A stretch of DNA of 5,992 nucleotides, taken from assembly GCA_002730675.1 (NCBI GenBank), contig PCAV01000004.1:36662-42653 (forward strand), read 5' to 3'. The notes under the pieces were generated by a model. It was not told where the DNA came from, did no database searches, and saw nothing but the letters and a program-made list of their open reading frames with translations. Positions 1 through 5,992 of this stretch are shown here, piece after piece. Every line of letters starts with the position of its first letter. Positions within the stretch are counted from its first letter, which is position 1. Both the position numbers and the translations under genes were made by a program. Source of the DNA: Rhodospirillaceae bacterium. Its GTDB lineage: Bacteria; Pseudomonadota; Alphaproteobacteria; Thalassobaculales; Thalassobaculaceae.

Positions 1-483
1 AATAATAACCACTCGGGTGTTGTTATACCAAGAACCGGGATTCTTATGAATAACCAGATGGCACTATTTAGTCCTTGGCCCAATAATCCAAATGAGATTT
101 CAAGAGGTAAGCGTCCTGTCAGTAGCATGATGCCATCTATAATACTTAAAAATAATTCGGTAAACTTAGTTTTAGGAGCTTCAGGATCTACGCGTATACC
201 AACGTCACTAATGCAAGTACTTTACCGCCTCTTTATGCAAAATAAGGGCTTGATAGATGCTATAACAGAGCCAAAACTGCACGCGGAGTCTGAGACCTTA
301 CTAGCTGATGAAGACTTACGTGAAAAAGCTATGCCACTTGCCAAAAAATTAGGGTTACGTTATCAAAATTCACCCGGGCGAGATACTTCTATGGGCGTGG
401 TGCAGGCAATCCAACTCGACATTGGCAATGTGGCAACAGCTGTTGGAGACCCTCGGGCCAGAGGAAAAGGCCTCGTAATTTGA
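1..483 (+). CDS. ggt: Gamma-glutamyltranspeptidase, C-terminal part (5' end outside window)
   Basis: This is the 3' end of a gene whose frame is already open at base 1 and stops with TGA at 481-483, leaving 160 visible residues. Gamma-glutamyltranspeptidases transfer or hydrolyse the gamma-glutamyl group of glutathione and related compounds. They are usually exported and self-cleave into a large and a small subunit, and the visible part belongs to the small subunit. Family features are the stretch GVVIPRTGILMNN near the left edge, GKRPVSSMMPSI (SSM at 121-129) that contacts the gamma-glutamyl group, and GASGSTRIP at 175-201, the counterpart of the glycine pair whose backbone lines the oxyanion hole. 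The second glycine of that pair appears as serine. The end of the protein (VQAIQLD...GDPRARGKG) also fits the family. The catalytic threonine and any signal peptide lie upstream and cannot be seen. An internal ATG at 46 is not the real start, because the similarity continues before it. cobU follows after 28 bases. Confidence 0.9.
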   Translation, partial: NNNHSGVVIPRTGILMNNQMALFSPWPNNPNEISRGKRPVSSMMPSIILKNNSVNLVLGASGSTRIPTSLMQVLYRLFMQNKGLIDAITEPKLHAESETLLADEDLREKAMPLAKKLGLRYQNSPGRDTSMGVVQAIQLDIGNVATAVGDPRARGKGLVI

Positions 484-511
484 TTCTCCAAATTATTTAT
501 GGGTTGATTAT

Positions 512-1042
512 ATGCGGAACATTACTTTGATACTCGGTGGTGCAAGATCGGGAAAAAGCGTTTTTGGCGAAAAACTTGCACTTAATAAACATTCAAAACC
601 TATTTATATTTTTACTGCGCAACCTTTTGATGAAGAGATGGCTGAACGGATCCGTATACATAAAGACCGCCGAAAAAAACAATCTTGGCAAGACGTCGAA
701 GCAACGATCAACTTACCGACGGCAATCTCAGAGTTAAGTAAAAAAGAAAAAGTCATTTTGGTTGACTGCCTGTCTTTATGGCTTACAAATTTAATTATAA
801 ACGAAAGAAATATAGACAGAGATATTACGGAATTCTTAGATGCTTTAGAAAAGTCGCTTAGCGATGTGATTCTTGTATCTAGTGAGGTTGGGCTCGGTAT
901 CGTTCCTGACAATGAAATGTCAAGAAAATTCCGAGATCACCTTGGCTCACTTCACCAAAGAGTGGCTGCAATTTCAGAGACTGTCATAATGATGGTTGCA
1001 GGCATTCCAATGATAGTTAAAGGACAAAACGAATTATCTTGA
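512..1042 (+). CDS. cobU: Bifunctional adenosylcobinamide kinase / adenosylcobinamide-phosphate guanylyltransferase (CobU/CobP)
   Basis: This cytoplasmic enzyme of late cobalamin biosynthesis and cobinamide salvage phosphorylates adenosylcobinamide and then transfers GMP to give adenosylcobinamide-GDP, the substrate of cobalamin synthase (CobS/CobV). The 176-residue length is normal for the family. The P-loop GGARSGKS lies at residues 9-16. The conserved helix ERIRIHKDRR (residues 45-54) contains His50 in the R-I-x-x-H-[KR] pattern, which I take to be the guanylylated histidine. The strand VILVDCLSLWLTNL (81-94) carries the Walker-B-like Asp85. SSEVGLGIVPDNEMSRKFRD (123-142) is the family signature, and the C-terminus VAGIPMIVKG is also typical. 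The ATG at 512 places the P-loop at the usual distance from the N-terminus. The ribosome site is weak (GGG at 501-503). The gene lies 28 bases after ggt and just before leuC. The aerobic-pathway name is cobP. Confidence 0.95.
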   Translation: MRNITLILGGARSGKSVFGEKLALNKHSKPIYIFTAQPFDEEMAERIRIHKDRRKKQSWQDVEATINLPTAISELSKKEKVILVDCLSLWLTNLIINERNIDRDITEFLDALEKSLSDVILVSSEVGLGIVPDNEMSRKFRDHLGSLHQRVAAISETVIMMVAGIPMIVKGQNELS

Positions 1043-1048
1043 AAAGTT

Positions 1049-1052
1049 AGGA
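1049..1052 (+). promoter_or_regulatory. Probable ribosome binding site of leuC (AGGA)
   Basis: AGGA sits between the cobU stop and leuC. It overlaps the first possible leuC ATG (1052), so it cannot serve that start. It lies 11 bases before the in-frame ATG at 1064, a long but usable spacing. This favours 1064 as the leuC start. Confidence 0.45.
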
Positions 1053-1063
1053 TGAAAATAATT

Positions 1064-2467
1064 ATGAGCTACAGCGAGCCGAAAACATTATTTGAAAAAA
1101 TTTGGTCCCGACATGAAATATTGACTCGCGACGATGGCGTTTCACTGTTGTCTATCGACAGACACTTATGCCATGAAGGTTCTTTTCATGCATTTGATAA
1201 ACTTAAAATGGAAAATAGAACTGTTCGGTGTCCGGAACTTACCGTCGCTATCGCTGATCATTACGTATCAACCAGCTTCCCAGAAAAAGGAAATGAGGTG
1301 GAAGCGCTAAGAGTGCCAATTGAGAAACTCGAAATTAATTCAAAAGATGCTGGTATAAGACTATACGGTGTTGGATCTAACGAACAGGGTATTGTTCATG
1401 TTGTTGGACCGGAACAAGGCCTAACCATTCCAGGGATCACACTGGTATGCGGCGATAGTCACACCGCGACCCATGGTGCATTCGGTTGCCTAGCATTTGG
1501 GATAGGCGCTTCTGAAGTTGCCCACGTACTGGCCACCCAAACTCTCTGGCAAACAAAACCTAAAACAATGCGTATCAATATAAACGGATCATTATCGGAT
1601 GGCGTAGTAGCAAAGGACATTATTTTGCATTTGATTTCAGTCATAGGCGCAAATGGCGCGAGCGGACATATGATTGAGTATGCTGGCTCAACAATAAGAG
1701 GTCTCTCGATGGAAGGGCGAATGACTATCTGTAACATGTCAATTGAAGCTGGAGGTCGCGCGGGAATGGTTGAACCCGATCAAAAAACTTTCGACTACTT
1801 AAAAGGAAGAAAGCATGCTCCAAAATTTAAAGATTGGGATTTAGCAATAGAGGACTGGAAAACACTTGCAACAGAGCCCGGGGCAACATTTGATAAAGAA
1901 GTTACAGTGAATGCAGAAAAAATAGCACCGTCCTTGACGTGGGGGAATAGCCCGGAAGAAACGTTGCCTGTTACCGGATATATACCGATCCCCGAAGACG
2001 AAGCGGATATTAGCAAACGAGAGGCTCTGCAAAGCACCTTAGAATATATGGGTTTAGCACCCGGGCAAAAAATCACTGATATTTCTATTGATCGTGTATT
2101 TATAGGTTCGTGCACTAACTCCCGAATAGAAGATCTTCGCTCAGCAGCACGCATTGCTCAAGGTAAAAAAGCATTAGTTCCAGCAATTATAGTACCCGGT
2201 TCCACTCTAATAAAAGAACAAGCAGAGGCTGAAGGATTAGATAAACTTTTTACAGACGCCGGTTTCGAGTGGCGGTCGACAGGTTGTTCTATGTGTGTTG
2301 GTATGAATGGTGATATCACGCCTCCTGGAGAGAGATGTGCGTCGACCAGTAATAGAAACTTTAAGGGACGGCAAGGACCAGGCAGCAGAACGCATTTGAT
2401 GAGCCCGGCAATGGCAGCAGCAGCAGCAATAACCGGTCGCGTCACTGACGCCAGAGATTTCGGCTAG
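1064..2467 (+). CDS. leuC: 3-isopropylmalate dehydratase large subunit (LeuC-type hydro-lyase, possibly a divergent paralog)
   Basis: This is the large subunit of an aconitase-superfamily [4Fe-4S] hydro-lyase. In leucine synthesis LeuCD isomerises 2-isopropylmalate to 3-isopropylmalate in the cytoplasm. Numbered from the ATG at 1064 the protein has 467 residues, close to E. coli LeuC. Cluster ligands are Cys350 (in [13 protein letters not shown]), Cys408 and Cys411 (GCSMC). [13 protein letters not shown] (129-141), the Asp65-His66 pair, [17 protein letters not shown] and [16 protein letters not shown] (424-438) also match. An in-frame ATG at 1052 would add four residues (MKII), but the only ribosome site overlaps it. 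Classical LeuC proteins have HEVTSPQAF, MDHN and CLAMN-D. Here the same places read HEGSFHAF (one residue shorter), ADHY and CVGMNGD, so the substrate may differ. The TAG stop overlaps the leuD ribosome site, which suggests coupled translation. I am sure of the family, less so that the substrate is isopropylmalate. Confidence 0.88.
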   Translation: MSYSEPKTLFEKIWSRHEILTRDDGVSLLSIDRHLCHEGSFHAFDKLKMENRTVRCPELTVAIADHYVSTSFPEKGNEVEALRVPIEKLEINSKDAGIRLYGVGSNEQGIVHVVGPEQGLTIPGITLVCGDSHTATHGAFGCLAFGIGASEVAHVLATQTLWQTKPKTMRININGSLSDGVVAKDIILHLISVIGANGASGHMIEYAGSTIRGLSMEGRMTICNMSIEAGGRAGMVEPDQKTFDYLKGRKHAPKFKDWDLAIEDWKTLATEPGATFDKEVTVNAEKIAPSLTWGNSPEETLPVTGYIPIPEDEADISKREALQSTLEYMGLAPGQKITDISIDRVFIGSCTNSRIEDLRSAARIAQGKKALVPAIIVPGSTLIKEQAEAEGLDKLFTDAGFEWRSTGCSMCVGMNGDITPPGERCASTSNRNFKGRQGPGSRTHLMSPAMAAAAAITGRVTDARDFG

Positions 2468-2470
2468 GAG
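2466..2470 (+). promoter_or_regulatory. Ribosome binding site of leuD (AGGAG), overlapping the leuC stop
   Basis: AGGAG shares two bases with the TAG stop of leuC and stands 7 bases before the leuD ATG. It is the clearest ribosome site in the window. Its overlap with the leuC stop fits translational coupling of two subunits needed in equal amounts. Confidence 0.75.
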
Positions 2471-2477
2471 CAAATAA

Positions 2478-3095
2478 ATGGAAGCATTTCGAAAACTGGC
2501 TTCAATCGCTGCACCAATCCAAGTAGCCAATATAGACACAGATCAGATTATACCAGCTCGTTTTTTAAAAACTCCACGAAGCACGGATCATGGCCAGTTT
2601 TTGTTCCACGATATGCGTCGTGGTAAAGACGGAAACTTGAGCGAAGAGTTCATACTGAATCAAAAGGAATTCAAAACATCAGGTATTTTGGTCGCAGACA
2701 ATAATTTTGGTTGTGGCTCCTCAAGAGAGTCAGCCGTATATGCACTTCACGATGCAGGTATAAAGTGCGTAATTGCCCCCAGTTTTGGCGATATTTTTTA
2801 TACTAACTCACTGAAAAATGGCTTGTTGCCTATCAAACTTGATCGATCAATTGTGCAAGCTATTTGGAAGGCTCTGGCATCAGCGAATAGTTCAGAGGTC
2901 GAGGTTGATCTTGAGAACCAAACCATCCATTTGCCGAATGGTAGTACTTATGATTTCGAAATTGACCCCTTTCGAAAACAATGTCTTTTAGAAGGTTTAG
3001 ATGATATTGATCTCACGTTGAAGTACCAAGAAAGTATAGAACAACATGAGTTGAGTGAGGAAACGAATTACCCTTGGACACGCTCTATTGATTAA
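2478..3095 (+). CDS. leuD: 3-isopropylmalate dehydratase small subunit (LeuD-type, possibly a divergent paralog)
   Basis: This is the small (swivelling-domain) subunit that joins LeuC to form the active hydro-lyase. It has 205 residues, the usual size for bacterial LeuD. Seen in order are VANIDTDQIIPARFL (16-30), the catalytic serine loop NFGCGSSRE (76-84), VIAPSFGDIFYTNSLKNGLLPI (98-119) with the family pattern, and the C-terminal FEIDPFRKQCLLEGLDDIDLTL (160-181). E. coli-type LeuD has RTGFG after the first motif and SSREHAPWAL after the active-site loop. This protein has STDHG (35-39) and SSRESAVYAL (81-90). Both differences lie in regions expected to face the substrate and mirror the divergence in its LeuC partner, which suggests that the two subunits changed together. 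The start is fixed by the AGGAG 7 bases upstream. leuC is 10 bases upstream and cbiB 29 bases downstream. No leuB or leuA is adjacent. Confidence 0.88.
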   Translation: MEAFRKLASIAAPIQVANIDTDQIIPARFLKTPRSTDHGQFLFHDMRRGKDGNLSEEFILNQKEFKTSGILVADNNFGCGSSRESAVYALHDAGIKCVIAPSFGDIFYTNSLKNGLLPIKLDRSIVQAIWKALASANSSEVEVDLENQTIHLPNGSTYDFEIDPFRKQCLLEGLDDIDLTLKYQESIEQHELSEETNYPWTRSID

Positions 3096-3124
3096 TATTA
3101 TTAGGCCTTATATGCATAGAATTT

Positions 3125-4096
3125 ATGGAATTTTCAGATAGCCTATTAATACTCATACTAGCAATTATGATTGACGCTGTTGCGGGAGATCCAAGGTGGA
3201 TCTATTCCAGAATACCCCATCCGATCGTTGTTATTGGTCTTCAAATAGAACTCCTCGATAGATTTTTGAACAAATCCCACTACCCACCAGTTGGTCGCAA
3301 GTTATTAGGTGTTATTTCAATATTAATTATCGTCAGCTCAGCTTGGTTGATAGGCTGGTTGATTGCTTGGTCTTGCAATTTATTGAGTTTTGGAATTGTT
3401 CTCCAAGCCTTCATTGTTTCGATTTTTTTAGCGCAAAACAGCCTCTACCAACACGTCGCATCCGTAGCAAAAGCATGCAAAGCTGACGACATAGTTGATG
3501 CAAGGTCTCAAATCAGTCACATAGTTGGTAGAGATCCTAATTCATTAGATCAAAAAGCTATTGGCCGGGCTGCCATTGAATCCCTTAGCGAGAATTTTTC
3601 AGACGGTGTCGTAGCACCAATTTTTTGGTATGCAGTGGGCGGCTTACCTGCTTTAATTGCGTATAAGGCACTAAACACATCCGATAGTATGATTGGTTAC
3701 CTAAATGACAAGTATGCCGACTTTGGATGGTGCGCCGCTCGCTTTGACGACGCGGCGAACCTTATTCCCGCGAGATTAAGTGCCCTTATTATAACGATTG
3801 CAGCCTTTATCATACCGTCAGCGGAAGGGAATAGTGCTTTTACGACCGCCATAAGAGATGCTAAAAAGCATAGGTCCAAAAATGCCGGCTGGCCAGAAGC
3901 GGCAATGGCGGGGGCTCTCGGCATAAAAATAGCTGGGCCAAGAAACTACAATGGTATTCTTGTTGAGGACGCCTGGATGGGCGACGGAATTGCGAATGTT
4001 GATGCTTCACACATTTTTATCGCACTACGAATTTATTGTGTAGCTTGCATCCTCAATGTTTTTTGGCTAATCCTCCTTGACAGCCTTAATTTCTAA
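3125..4096 (+). CDS. cbiB: Adenosylcobinamide-phosphate synthase, membrane protein (CbiB / CobD)
   Basis: This integral inner-membrane enzyme attaches aminopropanol or its phosphate to adenosylcobyric acid, giving adenosylcobinamide (phosphate), the substrate of the upstream cobU product. The 323-residue length is normal. Family motifs are MIDAVAGDP (15-23) with PHPIVVIG (31-38) just after it, VGRDPNSLD (134-142), AIESLSENFSDGVVAPIFWY (150-169), YKALNTSDSMIGY (180-192), FGWCAARFDDAANLIPARL (200-218), AGWPEAAMAGALGI (254-267) and a late GDG (287-289). Likely membrane segments, judged by eye, are at about 6-20, 61-82, 88-105, 162-180, 216-231 and 298-318. No clear ribosome site precedes the ATG: the nearest AGG is 19 bases away. 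No other in-frame ATG, GTG or TTG lies just upstream, so translation may depend on coupling from leuD, 29 bases upstream. In aerobic-pathway nomenclature the gene is cobD, which must not be confused with Salmonella CobD, a decarboxylase. Confidence 0.95.
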   Translation: MEFSDSLLILILAIMIDAVAGDPRWIYSRIPHPIVVIGLQIELLDRFLNKSHYPPVGRKLLGVISILIIVSSAWLIGWLIAWSCNLLSFGIVLQAFIVSIFLAQNSLYQHVASVAKACKADDIVDARSQISHIVGRDPNSLDQKAIGRAAIESLSENFSDGVVAPIFWYAVGGLPALIAYKALNTSDSMIGYLNDKYADFGWCAARFDDAANLIPARLSALIITIAAFIIPSAEGNSAFTTAIRDAKKHRSKNAGWPEAAMAGALGIKIAGPRNYNGILVEDAWMGDGIANVDASHIFIALRIYCVACILNVFWLILLDSLNF

Positions 4097-4165
4097 ACGT
4101 CCTCTTTATTTCAACAAGAGAAAAACATGATCTTTTTAAATAATTAACGTCGTTCGGATATCAAA

Positions 4166-5542
4166 ATGCCATTTGTCTCAAGAAAAAATTCTCAAAGTAT
4201 AGCCATTAAACTCATAACCAGAGAGGCGCTCCAGAACCAAAAGAAACGCAGTTCAGAACACGATTGGCTAAAAACCAATGGGTTCGAGGGCAAACCCGGC
4301 ACAACCTGCTTTGTCCCCAAGCAGGCGCAAGGTCAAGTTAGACTTCTCGTTGGCGTGAAGGAGAGCAAAAAGCTAGGCGATGAAATCTGGGATCTTGCTG
4401 GTCTCCCCAAACAACTGCCAAAAGGGCGCTATCATATCGAAAGTCACTTATCTCCAGAGAAGGCTACCAAAATAGCTACCGGCTGGGCTCTTGGAGAATA
4501 TCAGTTTTCAAAACATAAAAAACATGCCAAGTGCGAGGCTGAGTTAGTTTGGCCAGCTAATGCAGATCGGGCTGAAGTAAATCGGCTGGCCAGCGGCATT
4601 ACGATTACCAGGGACCTGATTAACCTTCCCGCAAACGACCTTGGTCCATTGGAACTAGCCGACGCCGCAAAAAAAATGGCGAAAGCGTATAGAGCTAGCG
4701 TTACAGTTATAAAAGGAAAAGAACTCTTAAATAAAAATTATCCCTCTGTTCATGCTGTCGGCCGCGCTTCTTCCCGAGCTCCCTGCTTAATCGACTTACA
4801 ATGGGGGAAAAGGTCTTCACCAAAAATTACCCTGGTTGGCAAAGGCGTTTGCTTCGATAGTGGTGGGCTAGATATTAAACCTGCATCCGGGATGCTGAAT
4901 ATGAAAAAGGACATGGGTGGGGCAGCCCAAGTTCTTGGGTTGGCCCATATGATTATGGATGCCGGGCTTTCCATAAGGCTAAGAGTTTTGATTCCTGCTG
5001 TTGAAAATGCAATCTCAGGCGATGCCTTCCGACCTCGAGACGTTCTCCAAACGAGAAAGGGGATAACCGTAGAGGTGGGTAATACCGATGCCGAAGGTCG
5101 CCTGATACTCTCCGATGCCCTGACGGAAGCATCAAAGGACAAACCCGAAATGATAATTGATTTTGCAACATTGACAGGTGCAGCGCGCGTTGCGGTTGGC
5201 ACAGATTTACCTGCTCTATTTTGCAATAATGATAAATTAGCTCAAAATATTATTGAATTCGGCTTAAAGAATAATGATCCGGTTTGGCGTCTACCGCTCT
5301 GGGAAGGCTATAAACATTTGATCGAGTCAAATGTTGCTGACTTATCAAGTACTGGCTCAACACCTTTTGGTGGTGCCATAACAGCGGCACTATTCCTCGA
5401 AAATTTCATTGAAGGGGATATTCCTTGGGCCCATATAGACCTAATGGCTTATAATACTAGAGCAAGACCAGGAAGACCTGAAGGCGGGGAGGCGCAGGCT
5501 ATAAGAGGACTATATGCCATGCTGAAAGCCAAGTTTGGATAA
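4166..5542 (+). CDS. M17 leucyl aminopeptidase family protein (PepA-like, short form)
   Basis: This is a cytoplasmic dimetal aminopeptidase that removes N-terminal residues from peptides. The 458-residue length is shorter than E. coli PepA (about 500). The N-terminal domain (about 1-130) is divergent and contains the pattern WLKTNGFEGKPGTTCFVP (34-51). The catalytic domain follows TRDLINLPANDLGP (148-161). Metal-site and catalytic residues are complete by alignment to PepA: Lys226 and Asp231 in GKGVCFDSGG, Lys238, Asp249 in KKDMGGAA, and Asp308, Glu310 and Arg312 in NTDAEGRLILSDAL. FATLTGAARVAVG (333-345) and the C-terminal STGSTPFGGAITAALFL (395-411) also fit. I associate this short form with alphaproteobacteria, where it is distinct from full-length PepA, so I give no symbol. 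The DNA-binding role of E. coli PepA should not be assumed. GGA at 4156-4158, 7 bases before the ATG, is a plausible ribosome site. The 69-base gap after cbiB suggests a separate or loosely attached unit. Confidence 0.92.
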   Translation: MPFVSRKNSQSIAIKLITREALQNQKKRSSEHDWLKTNGFEGKPGTTCFVPKQAQGQVRLLVGVKESKKLGDEIWDLAGLPKQLPKGRYHIESHLSPEKATKIATGWALGEYQFSKHKKHAKCEAELVWPANADRAEVNRLASGITITRDLINLPANDLGPLELADAAKKMAKAYRASVTVIKGKELLNKNYPSVHAVGRASSRAPCLIDLQWGKRSSPKITLVGKGVCFDSGGLDIKPASGMLNMKKDMGGAAQVLGLAHMIMDAGLSIRLRVLIPAVENAISGDAFRPRDVLQTRKGITVEVGNTDAEGRLILSDALTEASKDKPEMIIDFATLTGAARVAVGTDLPALFCNNDKLAQNIIEFGLKNNDPVWRLPLWEGYKHLIESNVADLSSTGSTPFGGAITAALFLENFIEGDIPWAHIDLMAYNTRARPGRPEGGEAQAIRGLYAMLKAKFG

Positions 5543-5554
5543 GTATGGCGTTTT

Positions 5555-5992
5555 CTAGTAACCCACCTCTTGATTGACCAACCCCTTGAGAGGCTGCCCC
5601 GACCTGACGCGCTCGATATTCTCTACAAACGCCTTTGCTGCAGAAGGCATGAAAACCTCAGCGGCGTGATGAGGCGTTATGATAATTCTGTGGTCATTCC
5701 AAAAAGGATGGTTCTGGGGCAAGGGCTCTTCAATAAAAACATCCAAAGCAGCACCCTTTATTTGACCATTATCAAGCGCCATAGTGAGGTCTTTTTCTAC
5801 TAATTGATTACCTCGTCCCGCATTAAGTAAAAAGGAACCCTTTGGCATCTTCTCAAATAAACTCCTACCCAATATGCCCTTCGTAGCTGGAGTGTCTGGT
5901 AGGAGACATGCCAAATAATTCGTGGTTTTCAGCATCTCGGCCAAACCATCGTCTCCTGTAAACGATCTTATTCCTTCTAATTTTTTAGACGT
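5555..5992 (-). CDS. ghrA: D-isomer-specific 2-hydroxyacid dehydrogenase, glyoxylate/hydroxypyruvate reductase A type (5' end outside window)
   Basis: This is the 3' part of a gene read right to left. Its frame is open at the right edge and it ends with TAG (complement of 5555-5557), leaving 145 visible residues. The family reduces glyoxylate and hydroxypyruvate to glycolate and glycerate with NAD(P)H in the cytoplasm. The three catalytic residues are present: Arg in NAGRG (codon 5813-5815), Glu in DVFIEEPLP (codon 5726-5728) and His in TPHHAA (codon 5669-5671). CLLPDTPATKGIL, where many relatives have CLLPLTPET, is the nucleotide-binding region, and the ending NQEVGY resembles the ERGY ending of GhrA proteins. 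The N-terminal substrate domain and the GxGxxG motif lie outside the window. A TTG at 5944 and an ATG nearby could be mistaken for starts, but the similarity continues before them (GIRSFTGDDGLAE). The gene converges on the M17 gene with 12 bases between stops. The exact substrate within the family is an inference. Confidence 0.88.
   Translation of the reverse strand, partial: TSKKLEGIRSFTGDDGLAEMLKTTNYLACLLPDTPATKGILGRSLFEKMPKGSFLLNAGRGNQLVEKDLTMALDNGQIKGAALDVFIEEPLPQNHPFWNDHRIIITPHHAAEVFMPSAAKAFVENIERVRSGQPLKGLVNQEVGY

Noticed and set aside
484..511. Looked for a cobalamin riboswitch before cobU.
   Set aside because: Only 28 bases separate ggt and cobU, far too few for a riboswitch. Any such element would be upstream of ggt or elsewhere.
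647..674. Possible loss of the CobU active-site histidine, since Salmonella has two adjacent His where this protein has Ile-His.
   Set aside because: Many CobP proteins keep only the second His of the pair in the R-I-x-x-H pattern, so His50 probably fills the role. I cannot confirm the numbering without an alignment.
1459..2539. Several open frames of 60-120 codons on the - strand within leuC and the start of leuD.
   Set aside because: They lie opposite strongly supported genes, show no recognisable domains, and have compositions expected of shadow frames.
4102..4137. Possible terminator after cbiB: CTCTT/AAGAG inverted repeat (4102-4106 and 4116-4120), with AAAAA/TTTTT (4121-4125 and 4133-4137) after it.
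   Set aside because: The stems are only 5 base pairs and AT-rich, with loops of 9 and 7 bases. Neither forms a stable GC stem directly followed by a T-run.
4097..4165. Possible promoter for the M17 gene (TTCAAC at 4110-4115 and an AT-rich TTTAAATAAT stretch at 4135-4144).
   Set aside because: With about 17 bases of spacing the -10 match is poor, and the best -10-like hexamer (AATAAT, 4139-4144) is 23 bases away. AT-rich DNA gives such matches by chance.
4750..5226. A 158-codon - strand open frame inside the M17 gene.
   Set aside because: It lies opposite the conserved catalytic domain, has no recognisable motif, and its length reflects constraint on the other strand.
5529..5538. Small palindrome CCAAGTTTGG at the end of the M17 gene.
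   Set aside because: A 4-base-pair stem with a 2-base loop inside coding sequence is too short to be a terminator.
5570..5803. A 77-codon + strand open frame opposite the ghrA-like gene.
   Set aside because: The - strand reading carries all three catalytic motifs of the dehydrogenase family, and the + strand frame resembles nothing known to me.

Overview
The window looks like an ordinary chromosomal stretch from a low-to-moderate GC proteobacterium, most likely an alphaproteobacterium. That placement is an inference from three things: the CobP-type CobU, a short M17 aminopeptidase of a kind I associate with alphaproteobacteria, and a GhrA-type reductase. There are no RNA genes, mobile elements, CRISPR arrays or long repeats. 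Coding density is very high, and the largest gap between genes is 69 bases.

Layout from left to right. Bases 1-483 are the 3' end of a gamma-glutamyltranspeptidase gene (ggt) that enters from outside the window. Next come cobU/cobP (512-1042), leuC (about 1064-2467), leuD (2478-3095) and cbiB/cobD (3125-4096). All five genes lie on the + strand with gaps of about 28, 21, 10 and 29 bases, so they could form one transcription unit. After a 69-base gap there is a + strand M17 leucyl-aminopeptidase-like gene (4166-5542). Only 12 bases separate its stop from the stop of a converging - strand gene (5555-5992), the 3' part of a GhrA-like 2-hydroxyacid dehydrogenase whose start lies beyond the right edge.

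CobU and CbiB act in sequence in nucleotide-loop assembly of cobalamin: CbiB makes adenosylcobinamide (phosphate), and CobU phosphorylates it where needed and converts it to the GDP form. LeuC and LeuD are the two subunits of an isopropylmalate-dehydratase-type iron-sulfur hydro-lyase and sit between the two B12 genes. The pair keeps its catalytic and cluster-binding residues. It differs from the classical E. coli-type enzyme at several normally conserved positions near the expected substrate pocket, and no leuA or leuB is next to it. It may therefore be a second LeuCD-like dehydratase with a different or broader substrate. This is the most interesting point in the window. I do not see a convincing new biological system.
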